Origin: Misgurnus anguillicaudatus
Taxonomy: Eukaryota; Chordata; Actinopteri; Cypriniformes; Cobitidae
NCBI RefSeq assembly: GCF_027580225.2
Contig: NC_073361.2
Span: 33,621,501-33,685,500 of the forward strand
Direction: 5' to 3'
DNA length: 64,000 bases
The stretch's first letter is position 1, and every line of letters begins with the position of its first letter. A model generated the notes under the pieces. That model searched no databases. It had not been told where the DNA came from and was given only the letters and a program-made list of their open reading frames with translations. The translations under genes and the position numbers were made by a program. This document shows, one piece after another, positions 23,461 to 37,020 of the stretch.

Positions 23461-24323
23461 AATCTTAAATTTTTTATGGTAATGTTTACATTTGCATGGA
23501 AGTGCTCTTCTGCAATATTTGTTGTGTATGTTTAACAGGAGCACATGGTTAGCATGCGTTGATCAAACATTGACATCTAAGTTTTTTGTTCTTGTATGTT
23601 TTGGCCTCTCCGTACTGACATGATTTTCCTGCAGGCTGGTTTTTGTTTGTTAGTTGTGTTTGTTGTCCTAGGTTTGCATTGAGATCGATGTTGAGATGTT
23701 TCTTCGGGCTACACCAACTCTTGACTGACAGAAACATTTGCCACCTGTTGTGTTGTCAAATGTAGCGTATGATAATGTAAGGCAGCTGTCTGATGTAATG
23801 GTGTTTTTTTTAGGCTGCGCTCTGTGTATCAGGTCAGTGTGGGTGCGGTTTTGTGTCTAGTTGAGGTATGTGAGACGCCCCGCACCTCGTCTACCTGCGC
23901 TATGAGCTCACAGACCTTTTATGTTACATGGAAACAAGAGAAAGGAGATTTTCAAGCTGGATTTTATGTTCAGACTTTGCTTGTAGCTTAAGTGAACAGG
24001 TGTACGATTAAAAAAGTCAAACCTAGTCAAGGAATAATCAGACTCACATTACTAGTTAATAATGCAGGTGAATGAAATGCACCGCTTTTGAAATGTACAG
24101 CTTACTGTAGATTCATACATAGCCCAGTATAACAATTCATTAAATAATCACAGTTCATTCTTATGATACTTAATCCTGAATCACCTTTTTTTTGTGTCCA
24201 CACACGACCAGATTCATAAATAGGGTTGCAAAATTTTGGGATTTAGGAAATGTTTGGGTTAAAAACCATAAACCTAGTATAATATACACAAATATCTAAA
24301 TATCTGCTGTGCTGATGTTGTAG

Positions 24324-24326
<3 letters not shown>

Positions 24327-24386
<60 letters not shown>

Positions 24387-24605
24387 ACACACACACACAC
24401 ACACGAAAATAAATACACACTCACGCACAAAAGCACACACACTTGGGCACACATTCACACACAAATGCATGCACAAAAACACACTCGAGCACACACACAA
24501 ATGCATGCACAAAAATGCACACAAATGCATGCACAAAAATGCACACACATGCATGCATAAGCGCATGCACAAGCGCACACACGCACGTGCACATACACAC
24601 ACATA
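24327..24605. repeat. (AC)n microsatellite grading into an imperfect minisatellite
   Basis: Pure AC repeats to about 24404 are followed by imperfect units of ACAAATGCATGCACAAAAAT type up to 24605. The long cysteine/valine and histidine/threonine frames on both strands are repeat artefacts. Confidence 0.9.
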
Positions 24606-25498
24606 CTCCTTTAACCAAACTCCTGTGTTGATACTCAACAGCATCATTAGTTTTGAGTCTTGAGATCTTAATGTTGTCTGGTGTGCATGATTTCATTACG
24701 AAGGTCTCAGGTGATGTAGAAGAGTTCAGGGTTTAGTGTTGTCGCTCTCTTCGGTGAAGTTGTGTGGCCTCTGCTGGTCATGATGAATGTGATGAACATC
24801 AGTCACAGCTCCCTGCGGCTCTGAGATTTGCTGGAGATCTCCGCTGTGACTGCTGCTAATGAAAGTAAATCACTCCTGAAGTCTTAACTGCGTTACAGTT
24901 TTGATAGAGAGAAATGTGAAGAGGAGAGACACACGTTGGCTCTGTTTCAAAACCTAATGGATTCACTGGCAGTCGGCTTACAGTATTGTACAGTATGTGT
25001 CATTCTGTATGTATGTTTATGTCTCATGTGCATCCATCCATCCATTTGTCTGTCTATCACTTATCTATTATTGAAAGACTTTACTACATTGAGAACATTT
25101 GACAGACTCTGTTATATTTAACATTATTCTGTCATGAAGTGCAGAGCTTAGATGTAATTTAGCATGAAGCTGTTTATTTCTGGATAATTAAAGAATGATT
25201 CAGCACAGGTGATGGGGAATGACTGTACACATCTGTGTCTAAGAAAGAGAGGTGTTTTTATTTATTTTATTATTTTATTGTGGGATTGTTTTAGCCCCGC
25301 CCCCTGGTGTTTTGCTCATGCATCAGTTACATCATAGTCCCGCCCATTGTTCAAGCTGTCATAGCAGCAACACAACAGATCAGCAAGACTCTCATGTTGT
25401 TTTAAAACAGCACACAGTCCTGTGATTGTCATTATAATGTTTGATTCTGATATGTATGATGAATGTAATGTAAATGCAAAAACCACCAAAGTCCCATG

Positions 25499-25958
<460 letters not shown>

Positions 25959-26115
25959 GTCCCATGTTTGCAAAACTAAAGTTCTATCTACATGACTGAA
26001 GAGATATATTTGAGATATCTCTAAAATCATGAGCTAATTAAAAAAACATATTTCATATTTCTGACCAACAATGACCATGTTTACATGCACCCACATAATG
26101 CGATTATACTGAGAT

Positions 26116-26360
26116 TTAAAGGCAGAGTCCACGATGTTTGAAAAACGCTTTGGAAAAGGAGATGGGCTGACTACCAAAACACACTTGTAGCCAATCAGCA
26201 GTAAGGGGCGTGTCTACTAACCGACATCCTTGCCGGGTTGCGTATGTGTGGGGCGGGTCTTTTAAAAGAAGGTCCAGATTCTATTGGGGTAGGGGCATGT
26301 ATGTTTAGGTGATTTTAAATATCAACATTGGCTTTCAAACATTGTGGACTTCGCCTTTAA
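26116..26360. mobile_element. TTAA-bounded MITE, 245 bp
   Basis: Starts TTAAAGGCAGAGTCCACGAT and on the complement starts TTAAAGGCGAAGTCCACAAT. The inverted repeats and TTAA on both sides indicate a piggyBac-type miniature element. Confidence 0.82.
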
Positions 26361-26808
26361 CACGATACTTTGATAAAAATTCAGCTCATGATTGCAGCCA
26401 ATTATAATCGTATTAAAACAGGTGATGTACGCCATTTTTAATCGCTGGCCATGCAAACACTTTAGTCGCATCTATACCACACTATCTGAAGCGTGCATAT
26501 GTTTTGTCACCTTTAAACTTGACATAAGGAGGTTTTCCCTGAGCTCTTTCAACACGACTCGCTGTCAGCAGTCTTTATCCACAGCAGCGTATAAAACCAT
26601 TACAGGCACTTTCATAATATTTCTGTCTTCATCACAGCACAGAAGAACAAAATATGTCCATAAGAACGTGTTTGTCATTTAATGTAAGTTAATAAAAATA
26701 ATGAACAGTATTTGTTCATCATTTGTGCTCTGTATTAGGCTATGTGTGAATAAAAAACACAATTATTAGCCAATAATCAGAAACTGCATGTAAACAGAAG
26801 TAAAGAGG

Positions 26809-27325
26809 TTAACTCATTCCTCGCCAGCCATTTTTTGAAAAGTTGCCCACCAGCATTTTTTGTGATTTTCACAAAAGTTTCACAAAATGCCTTCCAGAAA
26901 AATGTTCTTCTAAAATATATAAACATACAAATATATCTAATGAAAGAACAGACCCTCTGCTTTCAAACAAAACAAGCAACCAAACATAACTGGGGGAAAA
27001 CGTTTTATCCTATCTAGATTTGTTTCTCTCAAAAATAAAAATAATTTTCTTTAAAAATATTTTTTTTTAGCAAAAAGCTAAAATAATTGCATTTTTGTTA
27101 AAGAATCTTGTTAGAGGTCAGATTCAGAACGATTATCAAAACATACACAGAGTTTAAAATTAGTAAATAACGTTATGGCTTCAGTTTTTTCATAAATTGG
27201 GTAAGTGCATCTAGTGGATAATCGCGGTATTGCAGATTAACATAAAATTTATCAGGAACACTTTTTTATGCAAATGGTTTCTCCTAATTGATGGGACAAC
27301 TCGTCAATGGCGGGGAAAGAGTTAA
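26809..27325. mobile_element. TTAA-bounded MITE, CTCGCCAGCC family
   Basis: Left end TTAACTCATTCCTCGCCAGC and right end CAATGGCGGGGAAAGAGTTAA form imperfect inverted repeats bounded by TTAA. A second copy lies inverted at 45813-46308. Confidence 0.8.
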
Positions 27326-27804
27326 TAGTTAAACGTAATAACATATTATAGTAATAACATATTACTGCAATTAACTCTTTACTCTGATTATTGTAAATAA
27401 TTGCATTATTGATGTACATGTAAACATAGTCAATGAAACCTGACATGAACTATTTTTGTTTTTATAATCTGAAATTGCCCTAAAAACACCTTTATCCAAA
27501 GTCATTTTAGCTACTACGCATGTGCCCACAGGTTGTCAAGCGCTTCAGGTGACTCTGTACAGAGCTCCTCCCCTAGACAGTCATCAGTCTTATCGATTGA
27601 TGATTGGTTCCTTTAATTAGAAGGCGGGACTTCTGTCAGCATAGTGGCCATATTTAGAGTCGCATTGTCCACTGTAATAAGAGTGATCATTATATTTAAT
27701 ATCTTTGGTTACAACAACCTTGACTTCAGTGTGTTTTAAGGGCAGATTAATCTAACATTTTAAAGATTTGATGCATTTGTGTCATTGCTCTTATTGTAAC
27801 CTTG

Positions 27805-28085
27805 GTTTCACACAGCCGCATTTTAGGCGTCAAAATCCCGTCTACCGCGTCTAGTTTGCCACTTAGACATTTGCACAAAAAGTGCACAAAAGCACAAAAT
27901 GCACAAAAAGCACCATTCGCGCCTACCGCGACATACACTCAATTCGAACTAGACGCGCAAATGAGGCGGAATCGCGTCTACCGCGCAGCGAGACCTCGAG
28001 ACGCGCGTCAACGCGTCTTCACATTGACTTAACTTTGAAATCACTCACGCTTGACGCCTCTACCGCGGCTGGTGTGAACGCATCA
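27805..28085. mobile_element. CpG-rich inverted-repeat element
   Basis: GGTTTCACACAGCCGCATTTT with GGCGTCAAAATCCCG at one end and TTGACGCCTCTACCGCGGCT with GGTGTGAACGCATC at the other are imperfect inverted complements. Internal motif TACCGCG recurs four times. No coding function is seen. Confidence 0.5.
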
Positions 28086-29323
28086 TAAGACACTTCTAAA
28101 GTACAATTTTGAGTCGCAAAGACAGTCAGTGATTGGATGATTTACAATCTGTGGGTGTGGCCATCTGAGATTTATACTTTTATCTTTGTGTACATTTGAT
28201 ATTATCTTGCTATTTTTTAAAATATGTACCATGGTATTAACTATTAATGTATTATTAAAACCTTTGGGGTACCTTGTAAATACCATGGTATATTAATATG
28301 GTAAGTCAATGATGGTATTGCCATCTGATACCAGACCAGAAGTGACTTCAGATGATCATACTAACTCGGTTGGGCTCAGGTGGAATAGATACACAGCATT
28401 ACATCACATCTGTACTACTAAACAGGATGAAATACATCACGCTTGTCTTTTTTAACTCCTCTGAACTAAACGTAAAAGCCCTGGTGTTTATATTATACAG
28501 TAACAGGGGGGTGGAGGGGGGGATTCAAGGCCACTAGATGGAGCGACTCGTCTCACATATTGAAATGCCATGCTGGTGGCCACGCTGTGATTTATTCTTC
28601 ACAAGAGCAAAGTGGGTCGGCTTTATTGTGCTATGAGAATAAAGCCATAGATTACTGAAGCCAAAGACATACTTTACAAGTAAATGGACATCCCATATTT
28701 GTGTTGACATGCTATGAAGTGGATAATATGTCAAACAGATGCATCTTTCATCTCTCAGACACATCCAGACTCTTCTTGTTTTTACAGTCATATTTACTCA
28801 TACTAACCAGACATTCTCCATCAGACTGACATCACAGCGTTTAACAGAGATAAAACACAGCACTACACACCACAAAACACAGTGTTTGTGGACCTATTGA
28901 CCCAATCATATTTCACAGGATTTTTTGTTGCCCTTTTATATCTCAGGAGACTTACTGTTCTCAGTTAAATTATCATAAGGGTGTAAAATCCACACAGATA
29001 GCAGACATGAGAAAATAGAGGAATTTAAATATTTCCTGTCATATATTAAGATACATTATGTAGGAGAAGCTGTTGAGCAATGAAAGATTTGTGGTTTTAT
29101 TTTCCTATAACTTATTCCAGGTGTTATATCACTAGAAGATGTAATACGTTGATTCTGTTGTTGGTGTCGGCTCGCATCCTGAAACATACAGTGCTTGAAC
29201 TGTCTCAGTTTGTTGTATTGAACGCTCCAATAGGCCTTCAGAAGTTTAGAATATATTCTGCTATCGCAAACCATTGGTGGGTTTATACAGGCCCATACAG
29301 CAAAAAATATTTTTTTTAAATGG

Positions 29324-29996
29324 TAGGGCTGTCAAAAAGTTAATCGCATGCAAAATAAGTTTTTTGCATTATATATATATGTGTGTGCACTGTGTGTAAT
29401 TATTTTGTATATAATACACACACATTCATGAATGTTTTACATGTATTGTATATACATGTGTATATATTTTATTTTTTATTTTTATATATTTTATATTATA
29501 TACAAAATTAAATATACACTCCTAAAGGATTATTAGGAACACCATTGAGTCATTGATGGCATTGATTCAACAAGGTGCTGAAAGCATTCTTTACAAATGT
29601 TGGCCCATATTAATAGGATAGCATCTTTCAGTTGATGGAGATTTGTGGGATGCACATCCAGGGCACGAAGCTCCCGCCTTTTTTTCCCATTCTGACATTC
29701 AGTTTGGAGTTCAGGAGATTGTCTTGACCAGGACCACAACCCTAAATGCATTGACACTGCCATGTGATTGGTTGATTAGATAAGTGCATTAATAAGAAAT
29801 TGAACAGCTGTTCCTAATAATCCTTTAGGTAAGTGTGTATATATACATAAATACAATTTTTCTTAAATTTATACATGTATGTCTGTATTTATATATACAT
29901 AATAATTACACACAATACACACACAAATATATTATGAAACACAAACTTTTATTTTGTTTGTTTATTTTATTCGTGATTAATCTTTTGACAGCCCTA
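29324..29996. mobile_element. AATCGCGATTAATC-type element interrupted by a MITE
   Basis: The ends TAGGGCTGTCAAAAAGTTAA and ATTAATCTTTTGACAGCCCTA are inverted complements bounded by TA. Within its A/T-rich centre lies the unrelated MITE at 29515-29839. Confidence 0.8.
29515..29839. mobile_element. MITE with CCTAAAGGATTATTAGGAAC termini
   Basis: The left end TACACTCCTAAAGGATTATT and the right end, complement TACACACTTACCTAAAGGAT, are inverted repeats. This is a widely seen fish miniature element of about 325 nt with no coding capacity. Confidence 0.82.
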
Positions 29997-31289
29997 TTAA
30001 ATATATTTCAAAATATACAAAAAATAACAAAATATTTTGGTATATGTTTACAAATTTTTCATCTATATATTTTTTGTATATTTTGAAATATTTTTTAAAA
30101 TATATATTTAGCCCTCCATATATTTCAATCCAAAGAAATATTCACGTTGCAATGGAAGAAAAACTTTATTTAGGTTACGAACAGCTTTAAAAAATTAACA
30201 TTAAGTATTTTTTAAAATCTTAAAAAATACTCTATAAAATGAGTATATTTTTAACAGTATAGTGTCGTCCAGGTATTTACTGTACAAAGATACAGATGCT
30301 CATTTAAGAATCCTTAAACATATACTAATATTAACTCAAATAAATATTCACTAATTTACATCACTGGTGACCTTTGAACCATGCTAACGTAATTATTAAA
30401 AAGTCTGCAAGATGCTACGAATAATTTACCGTTTACAGTGTTATCAAGTGAACTTAACACTGAGATGGAAACTGTGATCCACAGAGAAAATGTAACCGGA
30501 GCGCCGGGTCACCATTAAGAGTAGAAGTGCGTAAATGTGACGTCTCTCATTGCCAGAGTCACTATGAGATAGAAAATTCACTTGCACAACCTGTGTGGAC
30601 TTTATATTCTATGCCATTTCTATATGAGCTTTAATAAAATAAACAATCTATACTTTTACTGTGCTGTTAAATAAGCACATACGGTATTTAAATATTTTGT
30701 GCTATAATGTTCCTTAGAGCAGAATTGTAGAAATGCACATTAAAAGTAATGTGAAAACTTTTTGTGTGCTTACATCCAGCAGCTATTATCACTCATACAG
30801 ACCTTTAACTCTTCATTGGGTACCTCACCCCGCTCGGTGCGTCCTGTAGACGTGAATGATCCTCACAACATTTGGCTTGTTTGATGTCTACTGTAAGTAA
30901 CTTGTGATTGTTGCCTGGCATGTATTGAAACAAAGGGTGGTTGTGTAACCAGAGACGTCCTCAGAGCATGTGACATTTAAAGCCGCTCAGTTTGGTGTCA
31001 TGAGTTGAAATCACAGTTTTAATTACAGCTGTGTGAAAAACAAAGAGATGTGCCGGTGGTCCGATGGCTTAGGGTGATATATTGGTCTCTGGGGTATAAA
31101 CTCAGTCGTAGAAGAGGCGATGGACGGCTTTGTGTCCCACACATGCCCTTGTTTTCTACCCTGCTCCCATTCATCATTAGTTGTGTTTTACCAAGTCAAA
31201 CAGGTAGCTTGTGAATAATCTCTTATTGTCTCAGTTATTTGAGGTTTGTTATTATTTGGAAAGGTGTTTCAACCCATTACAACCACATA

Positions 31290-31360
31290 GCAGCTGTCTA
31301 CCAATTATAAACTATTTTGAACACCTAGCAACCTCATAACACCCTAGCAACCGTGCCAAT
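31290..31360. repeat. Isolated units of the 43-bp minisatellite family
   Basis: ACAACCACATAGCAGC and GAACACCTAGCAACCTCATA with CACCCTAGCAACCG match the unit of the 2150-3785 array. Only about one and a half degenerate units are present. Confidence 0.6.
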
Positions 31361-31619
31361 CGCCGCTCTCTGTGTGGTGAGATTTGCACTGGCAAACATC
31401 AACATCAGCATCTTTTTGCTTTATATTTTTAGAAAATGTTGTCCTACATTCGTGCAAAATAGTCCAGAAATATGTCATGTTTTTTTGTCTAATTAACCTT
31501 TGAGTTATATTTCAGTCGTGTTTCATATTTTTGCCCGTAGCGCAGGTGCACCGGGGCAACAGCAGTGAGAACCCATTCAACAATATGACACACAATACAG
31601 ATTTTTAACATTGAAATAG

Positions 31620-32966
31620 TTAACTCTGGGTTATTCAGAGAAACCTAAAGTAATTGAAGACAAAAACCGATGGCATAAACAGGGTGCGAGACCCAAAAGT
31701 GCTCAAGACATTAGACTGTCACTAGTGTCACAAATTGCTGCATTAGCATCATCTACCCCAGATATGGGTACAACTCGAGTAGCCAATATTGGTATTCTAC
31801 CACCCCCTGTACAGCTTGAAAATAGATTTGAAGCACTAATAAGTTTGGGTGAAGAATCCCCAAATGTTAATGGACACAGATCACATCAGTCAGTAGCTTA
31901 CAGAGCTAACAGACGCTCAATATCATACAGGCAGCGGCGCTCCGCTCAGACAGCAGCCGAGCCAAACACGCTGATAGTGGGTGACAATATTATCAGAAAC
32001 TGTGAAAGCAAGGCTACCCGTACATACTGTTTTCCTCGTGCAACGGTGTCTGATGTTAACAAGGAACTCTGCAACATTCTGATGAAACATAAGTCTGTCA
32101 GTCGGATTGTCATACATGTGGGAAAGAATGATATTCGGAAAGAGCAATCTGAGCTCCTTAAGGTGGATTTCAATGAACTTTTTGAAACACTTGCAAGACT
32201 GAAAGTTCAATCTTTTATCAGTGGACCTCTCCCAGCCCGGGGAACAAATATGTTTTCTCGGCTACTAAGTTTAAATTCATGGCTGCAAAAAACCTGCACC
32301 ATGAGAGGACTGAATTACATTGACAATTTCAATATTTTCTGGAGCCAAAGGCAACTTTTTAACACAGATGGTATCCACCCAAACAAACTAGGTGCTAGGT
32401 TGCTTAAAGACAATATCTTTTTCTCCATGCATCATCCATCAGCTGAGTGTACCAGTCCACTACTGAACAGCGGAAATGACCACAGGATTTCACACCAGCA
32501 CCTGGATGGACATTCAGATGACAAGGAAAAAACTCTGCAGTCACAACTACTGTTCACAGACACAGCTCAGGCTGAGCCCTGCCCACAGACCTCGCTACAG
32601 CTGGATTGTGAATCAACACCCAAGGACGTTTCTGTTGATAATGACCCGAGGAATGATAACACTCCCTCCCAGCCTTCAGGAACACCAGAATCACAGCTGA
32701 TGTCGTCACACTCTCTCTCCCTCTCTCCAACATCACCACTTCTGGGCTTTTCAGAGAAAATGGAGAAACTGGTATCTGCTGGAACAAAGCTCTCCCACTC
32801 TATTGCTGCGAGTCCCCAAATATCAACCAAGAAACAGCGGGCTCCTCAACCACCAAAGCCTTCGGGCCCAGCCCGCCCTCCCCCTCCATCTGAGAGAGCA
32901 CTCAGACCTCTGCCTCAACGTCAGGGATCACACCAGCCCTCATCTGCAAACAGCACTGGTAACTGA
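31620..32966 (+). pseudogene. LINE ORF1, SGNH esterase-like
   Basis: The frame is open from after a TAG at 31617 to TGA at 32964-32966. No ATG occurs before 31764, and coding-like sequence (KPKVIEDKNRWHKQGARPK) lies upstream of it, so the original start is lost or lies in a missing 5' part. The central region has SGNH-hydrolase blocks seen in L2/CR1 ORF1 proteins: TLIVGDNIIRN (block I, normally GDS), IHVGKND (block III, normally GTND) and TDGIHPNKLG (block V with Asp and His). The nucleophile Ser of GDS is Asn here, so the enzyme would be inactive. The C-terminal third is rich in Ser and Pro, ending in a proline-rich tract. Confidence 0.8.
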
Positions 32967-32969
32967 TGT

Positions 32970-35900
32970 GTGTTGGGTTCCCGCTACGTCAGCAGTAACA
33001 ATCATAAATATTTTAAGAACAAGCGGGTGCCCAATGTCCCTTTAGCTTTCCCTATCTCTGTCCTGACATGTGATAGAAAGATGAAGGCCGTCTCCAGCCG
33101 CACAGCAATTCTATCTAATCTACTGCCTATTATACGTCAGTCTGAGATTGATACAGTGCCAAAACCAGTTACTGTTAAGTTAGCACTTCTGAATATCCGT
33201 TCACTAAAGAACAAATCCTTTTTAGTTAATGATCTTATCACCACCAACAACCTGGACTTTATGTTTCTAAATGAAACTTGGTTAGATGACAGCTGCAGTG
33301 CTACAGTCCTCAATGAATCAGCCCCACCCAACTTTACCTTTATAAATGTCTGTAGAGCTGTTAGAAGGGGCGGAGGAATAGCTGCTTTATTCAAAGATGC
33401 CTTTCAATGCAAACAAGTGTTACTTGGTGATTACCAGTCTTTTGAATATTTGTGTATTGCTTTAAAAGGTACACCACGCATTCTGTTTACAATTATTTAT
33501 AGACCTCCCAAATACACCTCAGCATTTGTTGATGAATTCACTGAACTTTTATCAACAATTTCCTCTGAATTTGATTATTTTGTTATTGCTGGAGATTTTA
33601 ATATTCATATAGACAATGCAGAAAACAATGCTGCAATTGAACTGTTAAATGTTTTAAACACTTTTGATCTGACCCAGCACGTGCAAGGTCCTACACACAA
33701 TCGGGGACACACTCTTGATCTGCTCATTAGCAAGGGTCTAAACATTTCATCCACTGTAATCAAGGATGAAGCCCTATCTGACCATTTCTGTGTTTACTTT
33801 GATTTATTGATCTGTCCTGCCACTGATGCTAGATCTGTCTATGTTAAAAAAAAGGTTCATAAATGAGAACACCAGTGAGGTATTTATGAATGCTATTTCA
33901 ATGTTGCCAAACATATCTGCAGACTCTGTTGATGTTCTCCTTGAAAACTTTAACATAAAAGTTAAAGATGCCATTGATGGTATAGCTCCAGTAAAGGTCA
34001 GGGTGATCACTGGCAGACGTAAAGCACCCTGGAGAAACACAACAGCAGTACAGCGCATGAAAAGAACATGCAGAAAAGCTGAACGTATGTGGCGGAAAAA
34101 AAAACTTGAAGTACATTATAGCATCTATAAGGACAGTCTTCGTGCTTTCAATGTAGAACTAGGCACAGCTAGACAGACCTTCTTTTCAAACATCATAAAC
34201 AAAAACATAAACAACACTCGCACTCTTTTTGCTACTGTAGAGAGACTAACAAACCCCCCAAATCAAGTTCCTAGTGAGATGCTCTCTGACAACAAATGCA
34301 ATGAGTTTGCAACCTTTTTCTCTGAGAAGATCAGTAATATCAGAATGACGATCAATACGGCCTCATATTGTACTGTGATCAGTCAGATATCATTACAACA
34401 ACCTCAGAAATTAGCCATTCTCTCAGAATTTGGCATAATTGATATAAAAACCTTGGAAGAAACAGTACAACATCTTAAAGCATCAACTAGCAGCCTTGAC
34501 ACGCTCCCCACATCTTTTCTCAAAAAGGTACTTAACTGCTTAGAAACTGACCTCTTAAAAATAGTAAATACCTCTCTGATCACAGGCACCTTTCCAGAGT
34601 CATTAAAAACAGCAGTTGTTAAGCCTCTCCTAAAAAAGACTAACCTAGACAAAACCATACTTGGCAACTACAGACCAATCTCAAATCTTCCGTTTATAGG
34701 CAAGATCATTGAAAAGGTTGTTTTCAATCAGCTGAACAATTTCTTAAACTCAAATGGCTATCTGGACAATTTTCAATCTGGTTTCCGTCAGCATCACAGC
34801 ACAGAGACAGTGCTCATAAAGATAATAAATGATATTCGATTAAACTCTGATTCAGGTAAAATATCAGTGCTGGTGCTACTAGATCTTAGTGCTGCCTTTG
34901 ACACAGTAGATCACACCATACTCTTACATAGACTGGAAAACTGGGTAGGGCTCTCTGGGATGGTCCTCAAATGGTTTAAATCATACCTACAAGGAAGAGG
35001 TTACTATGTGAACATAGGTAACCATAAATCTGAGTGGACATCCATGACATGTGGGGTCCCACAGGGTTCAATTCTTGCACCGCTTCTGTTTAATTTGTAT
35101 ATGCTCCCACTTTGTCAAATAATGAAAAAGAACCAAATTGCTTACCACAGCTATGCAGATGACACCCAGATATACTTAGCCCTGTCACCTAATGACTACA
35201 GCCCCATTGACTCTCTATGTAAATGCATTGATGAAATTAACTTTTGGATGCGTCAAAACTTCCTCCAGTTAAACAAAGACAAAACTGAAGTCATTGTATT
35301 TGGAAATAAAGATGAAACTCTCAAAGTTAACACATACCTTGACTCTAGGGGTCTAAAGACACAAAATAAAGTCAGAAATCTTGGTGTAATTTTAGAGTCT
35401 GACCTTAATTTCAATATTCATGTGAAAGTGATAGGCAAATCTGCTTATACTACCATCTAAGAAATATAGCCAGAATAAGATGTTTTGTCTCAAGAAAGGA
35501 TTTAGATAAACTTGTTCACGCTTTCATCACCAGCAGGGTGGATTATTGCAATGGACTTCTTACGGGGATCCCCAAAAAGACCATTAGACAGCTGCAGCTA
35601 GTACAAAACACTGCTGCCAGAATTCTGACGAGAACATAAAAATCTGAGCACATTAATCCAATCCTCATGTGCTTACTCTGACTTCATGTTACATTTAGTA
35701 TAGATTTTAGATTATTGTTACTCGTTTATAAATAACTTCATGGCTTAGGACCCAAATACATGACAGATATGCTAACTGTATATAAACCTAAAAGATTACT
35801 CAGATCATTAGGATCAGGTCAGTTAGAAATACCAAGGGTTCACTCAAAACAAGGTGCGTCAGCATTTAGTTATTATGCCACCTCTAGCTGGAATCAGCTT

Positions 35901-35987
35901 CCAGAAGAGATCAGATGTGCTTCAACAGTAAACACTTTTAAATCTAGATTAAAAACACATCTGTTTAACTCTGCATTTACTGAATGA
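32970..35987 (+). pseudogene. LINE ORF2, endonuclease and reverse transcriptase, broken
   Basis: The first part (first ATG 33081, to 33866) is an APE-type endonuclease with LLNIRS, NETW, GDFN and SDHF motifs. At an A8 run (33844-33851) the frame shifts by one base, and the reverse transcriptase continues from about 33850 to 35460. It shows YRPISNLP, QSGFRQHHST, LLDLSAAFDTVDH, GVPQGSILAPLLF and the catalytic YADDTQ. A second shift near 35445 moves the C-terminal part, which has stops near 35637 and further breaks, ending with a last intact fragment (35760-35987). The element is non-functional. It is close to L2-type reverse transcriptases; clade assignment is from motif wording only. Confidence 0.85.
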
Positions 35988-36572
35988 GCACTGTGCTGCT
36001 TCACACTGACTGCACTTTTAACTCAAGTTTTATTCTTTTTACCTTTTTAAAGTGTTTTTATTAAAATCACATTTATTTTCTTTAATTGTTATACTAAATT
36101 TTCATGTGTCTTTGTTTTTATAGTGATTTTATTGTGTATCTATTATTTTTACATTTCCTTTTTCTCTTTTATATATTGTTTTCTCATTTCTATGTAAAGC
36201 ACTTTGAATGACCTCTGTGTATGAAATGTGCTATACAAATAAACTTGCCTTGCCTTGCCTTGCCTTATTCTAAACCCAAATATGTAAATTACTTTATTAA
36301 TCAACTTATATTATTTTATTATTCTATTTAATTCATAAAATCTTGAATAGTGACTGCTTGTTAAAAGCCCATCCATCATCAGAAAAGGAATTCACATGAC
36401 TCTGGTGTGTCTTCTAAAATGAAATTATATGTTTGAATAAATTATTATGATTTAATATTTTTGGGTGAACGATTTCTTTAAAGTCTGTGTAAAGTTATTT
36501 CAGAGAATTGTTTCTAATTGTTTCTGAATCACGTTACAAAGATTGTGAACTATGTAGTACAGAATTGTGGAG

Positions 36573-37020
36573 TAACACTAAGGCTGGGCAAAAAAAAATG
36601 ATTTTTCAATTAATCTTTTTTTACGTGGTCGATTCAAAATCGATTCGCAAAGGCCAATCGATGTTTTTTTTTTCAAATTTATTTCCGCAAACATTGAACG
36701 TAAACTTTAACGTTAAACAAATTACTAGTCTTCTCCACTAGATGTCACCCTCTTTTTTGCCTTGCGCAATGTTACCAAGAAGCGAGAGGTAACACCTTAA
36801 GTAAAACAATTTTTTCACATTTCTGTTCAGGATTATTTGGGCGGGGCTAAAACAGTGTCTCGATGATGCACTGGAGCCACTGAGTATGGCCCCGCCCCTA
36901 ACACAATCGCAAGCATCCATTCAGGTTGTAGCTGTGTTTGAAAGTTGAGAGACGTCAGCTTTCCCGCGAGTGGGCGTGGCTTTAGCTTCACAGTGGACAC
37001 GCTTTTTATAGACAAGATTT
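36573..37020. repeat. Diverged repeat with GATTCAAAATCGATTC motif
   Basis: AAGGCTGGGCAAAAAAAAAT followed by ATTAATC and GGTCGATTCAAAATCGATTC matches the end of a common fish element (GGCTGGGCGATTTTTC type). The far end is not clear. No coding content. Confidence 0.5.

Larger units (their letters stand above)
31620..36266 (+). mobile_element. Decayed L2/CR1-clade LINE retrotransposon
   Basis: Two open frames in the order esterase-like ORF1, then endonuclease plus reverse transcriptase, followed by a 3' end reading TGTAAAGCACTTTGAATGAC, then GTGCTATACAAATAAA and a (CTTGC)n tail at 36244-36266. This 3' end and order are typical of fish L2/CR1-type non-LTR elements. It lies in sense with the channel gene. 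The 5' boundary is uncertain; 31520-31620 may also belong to it. I see at least two frameshifts and several stops in ORF2, so it is dead. Confidence 0.9.
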
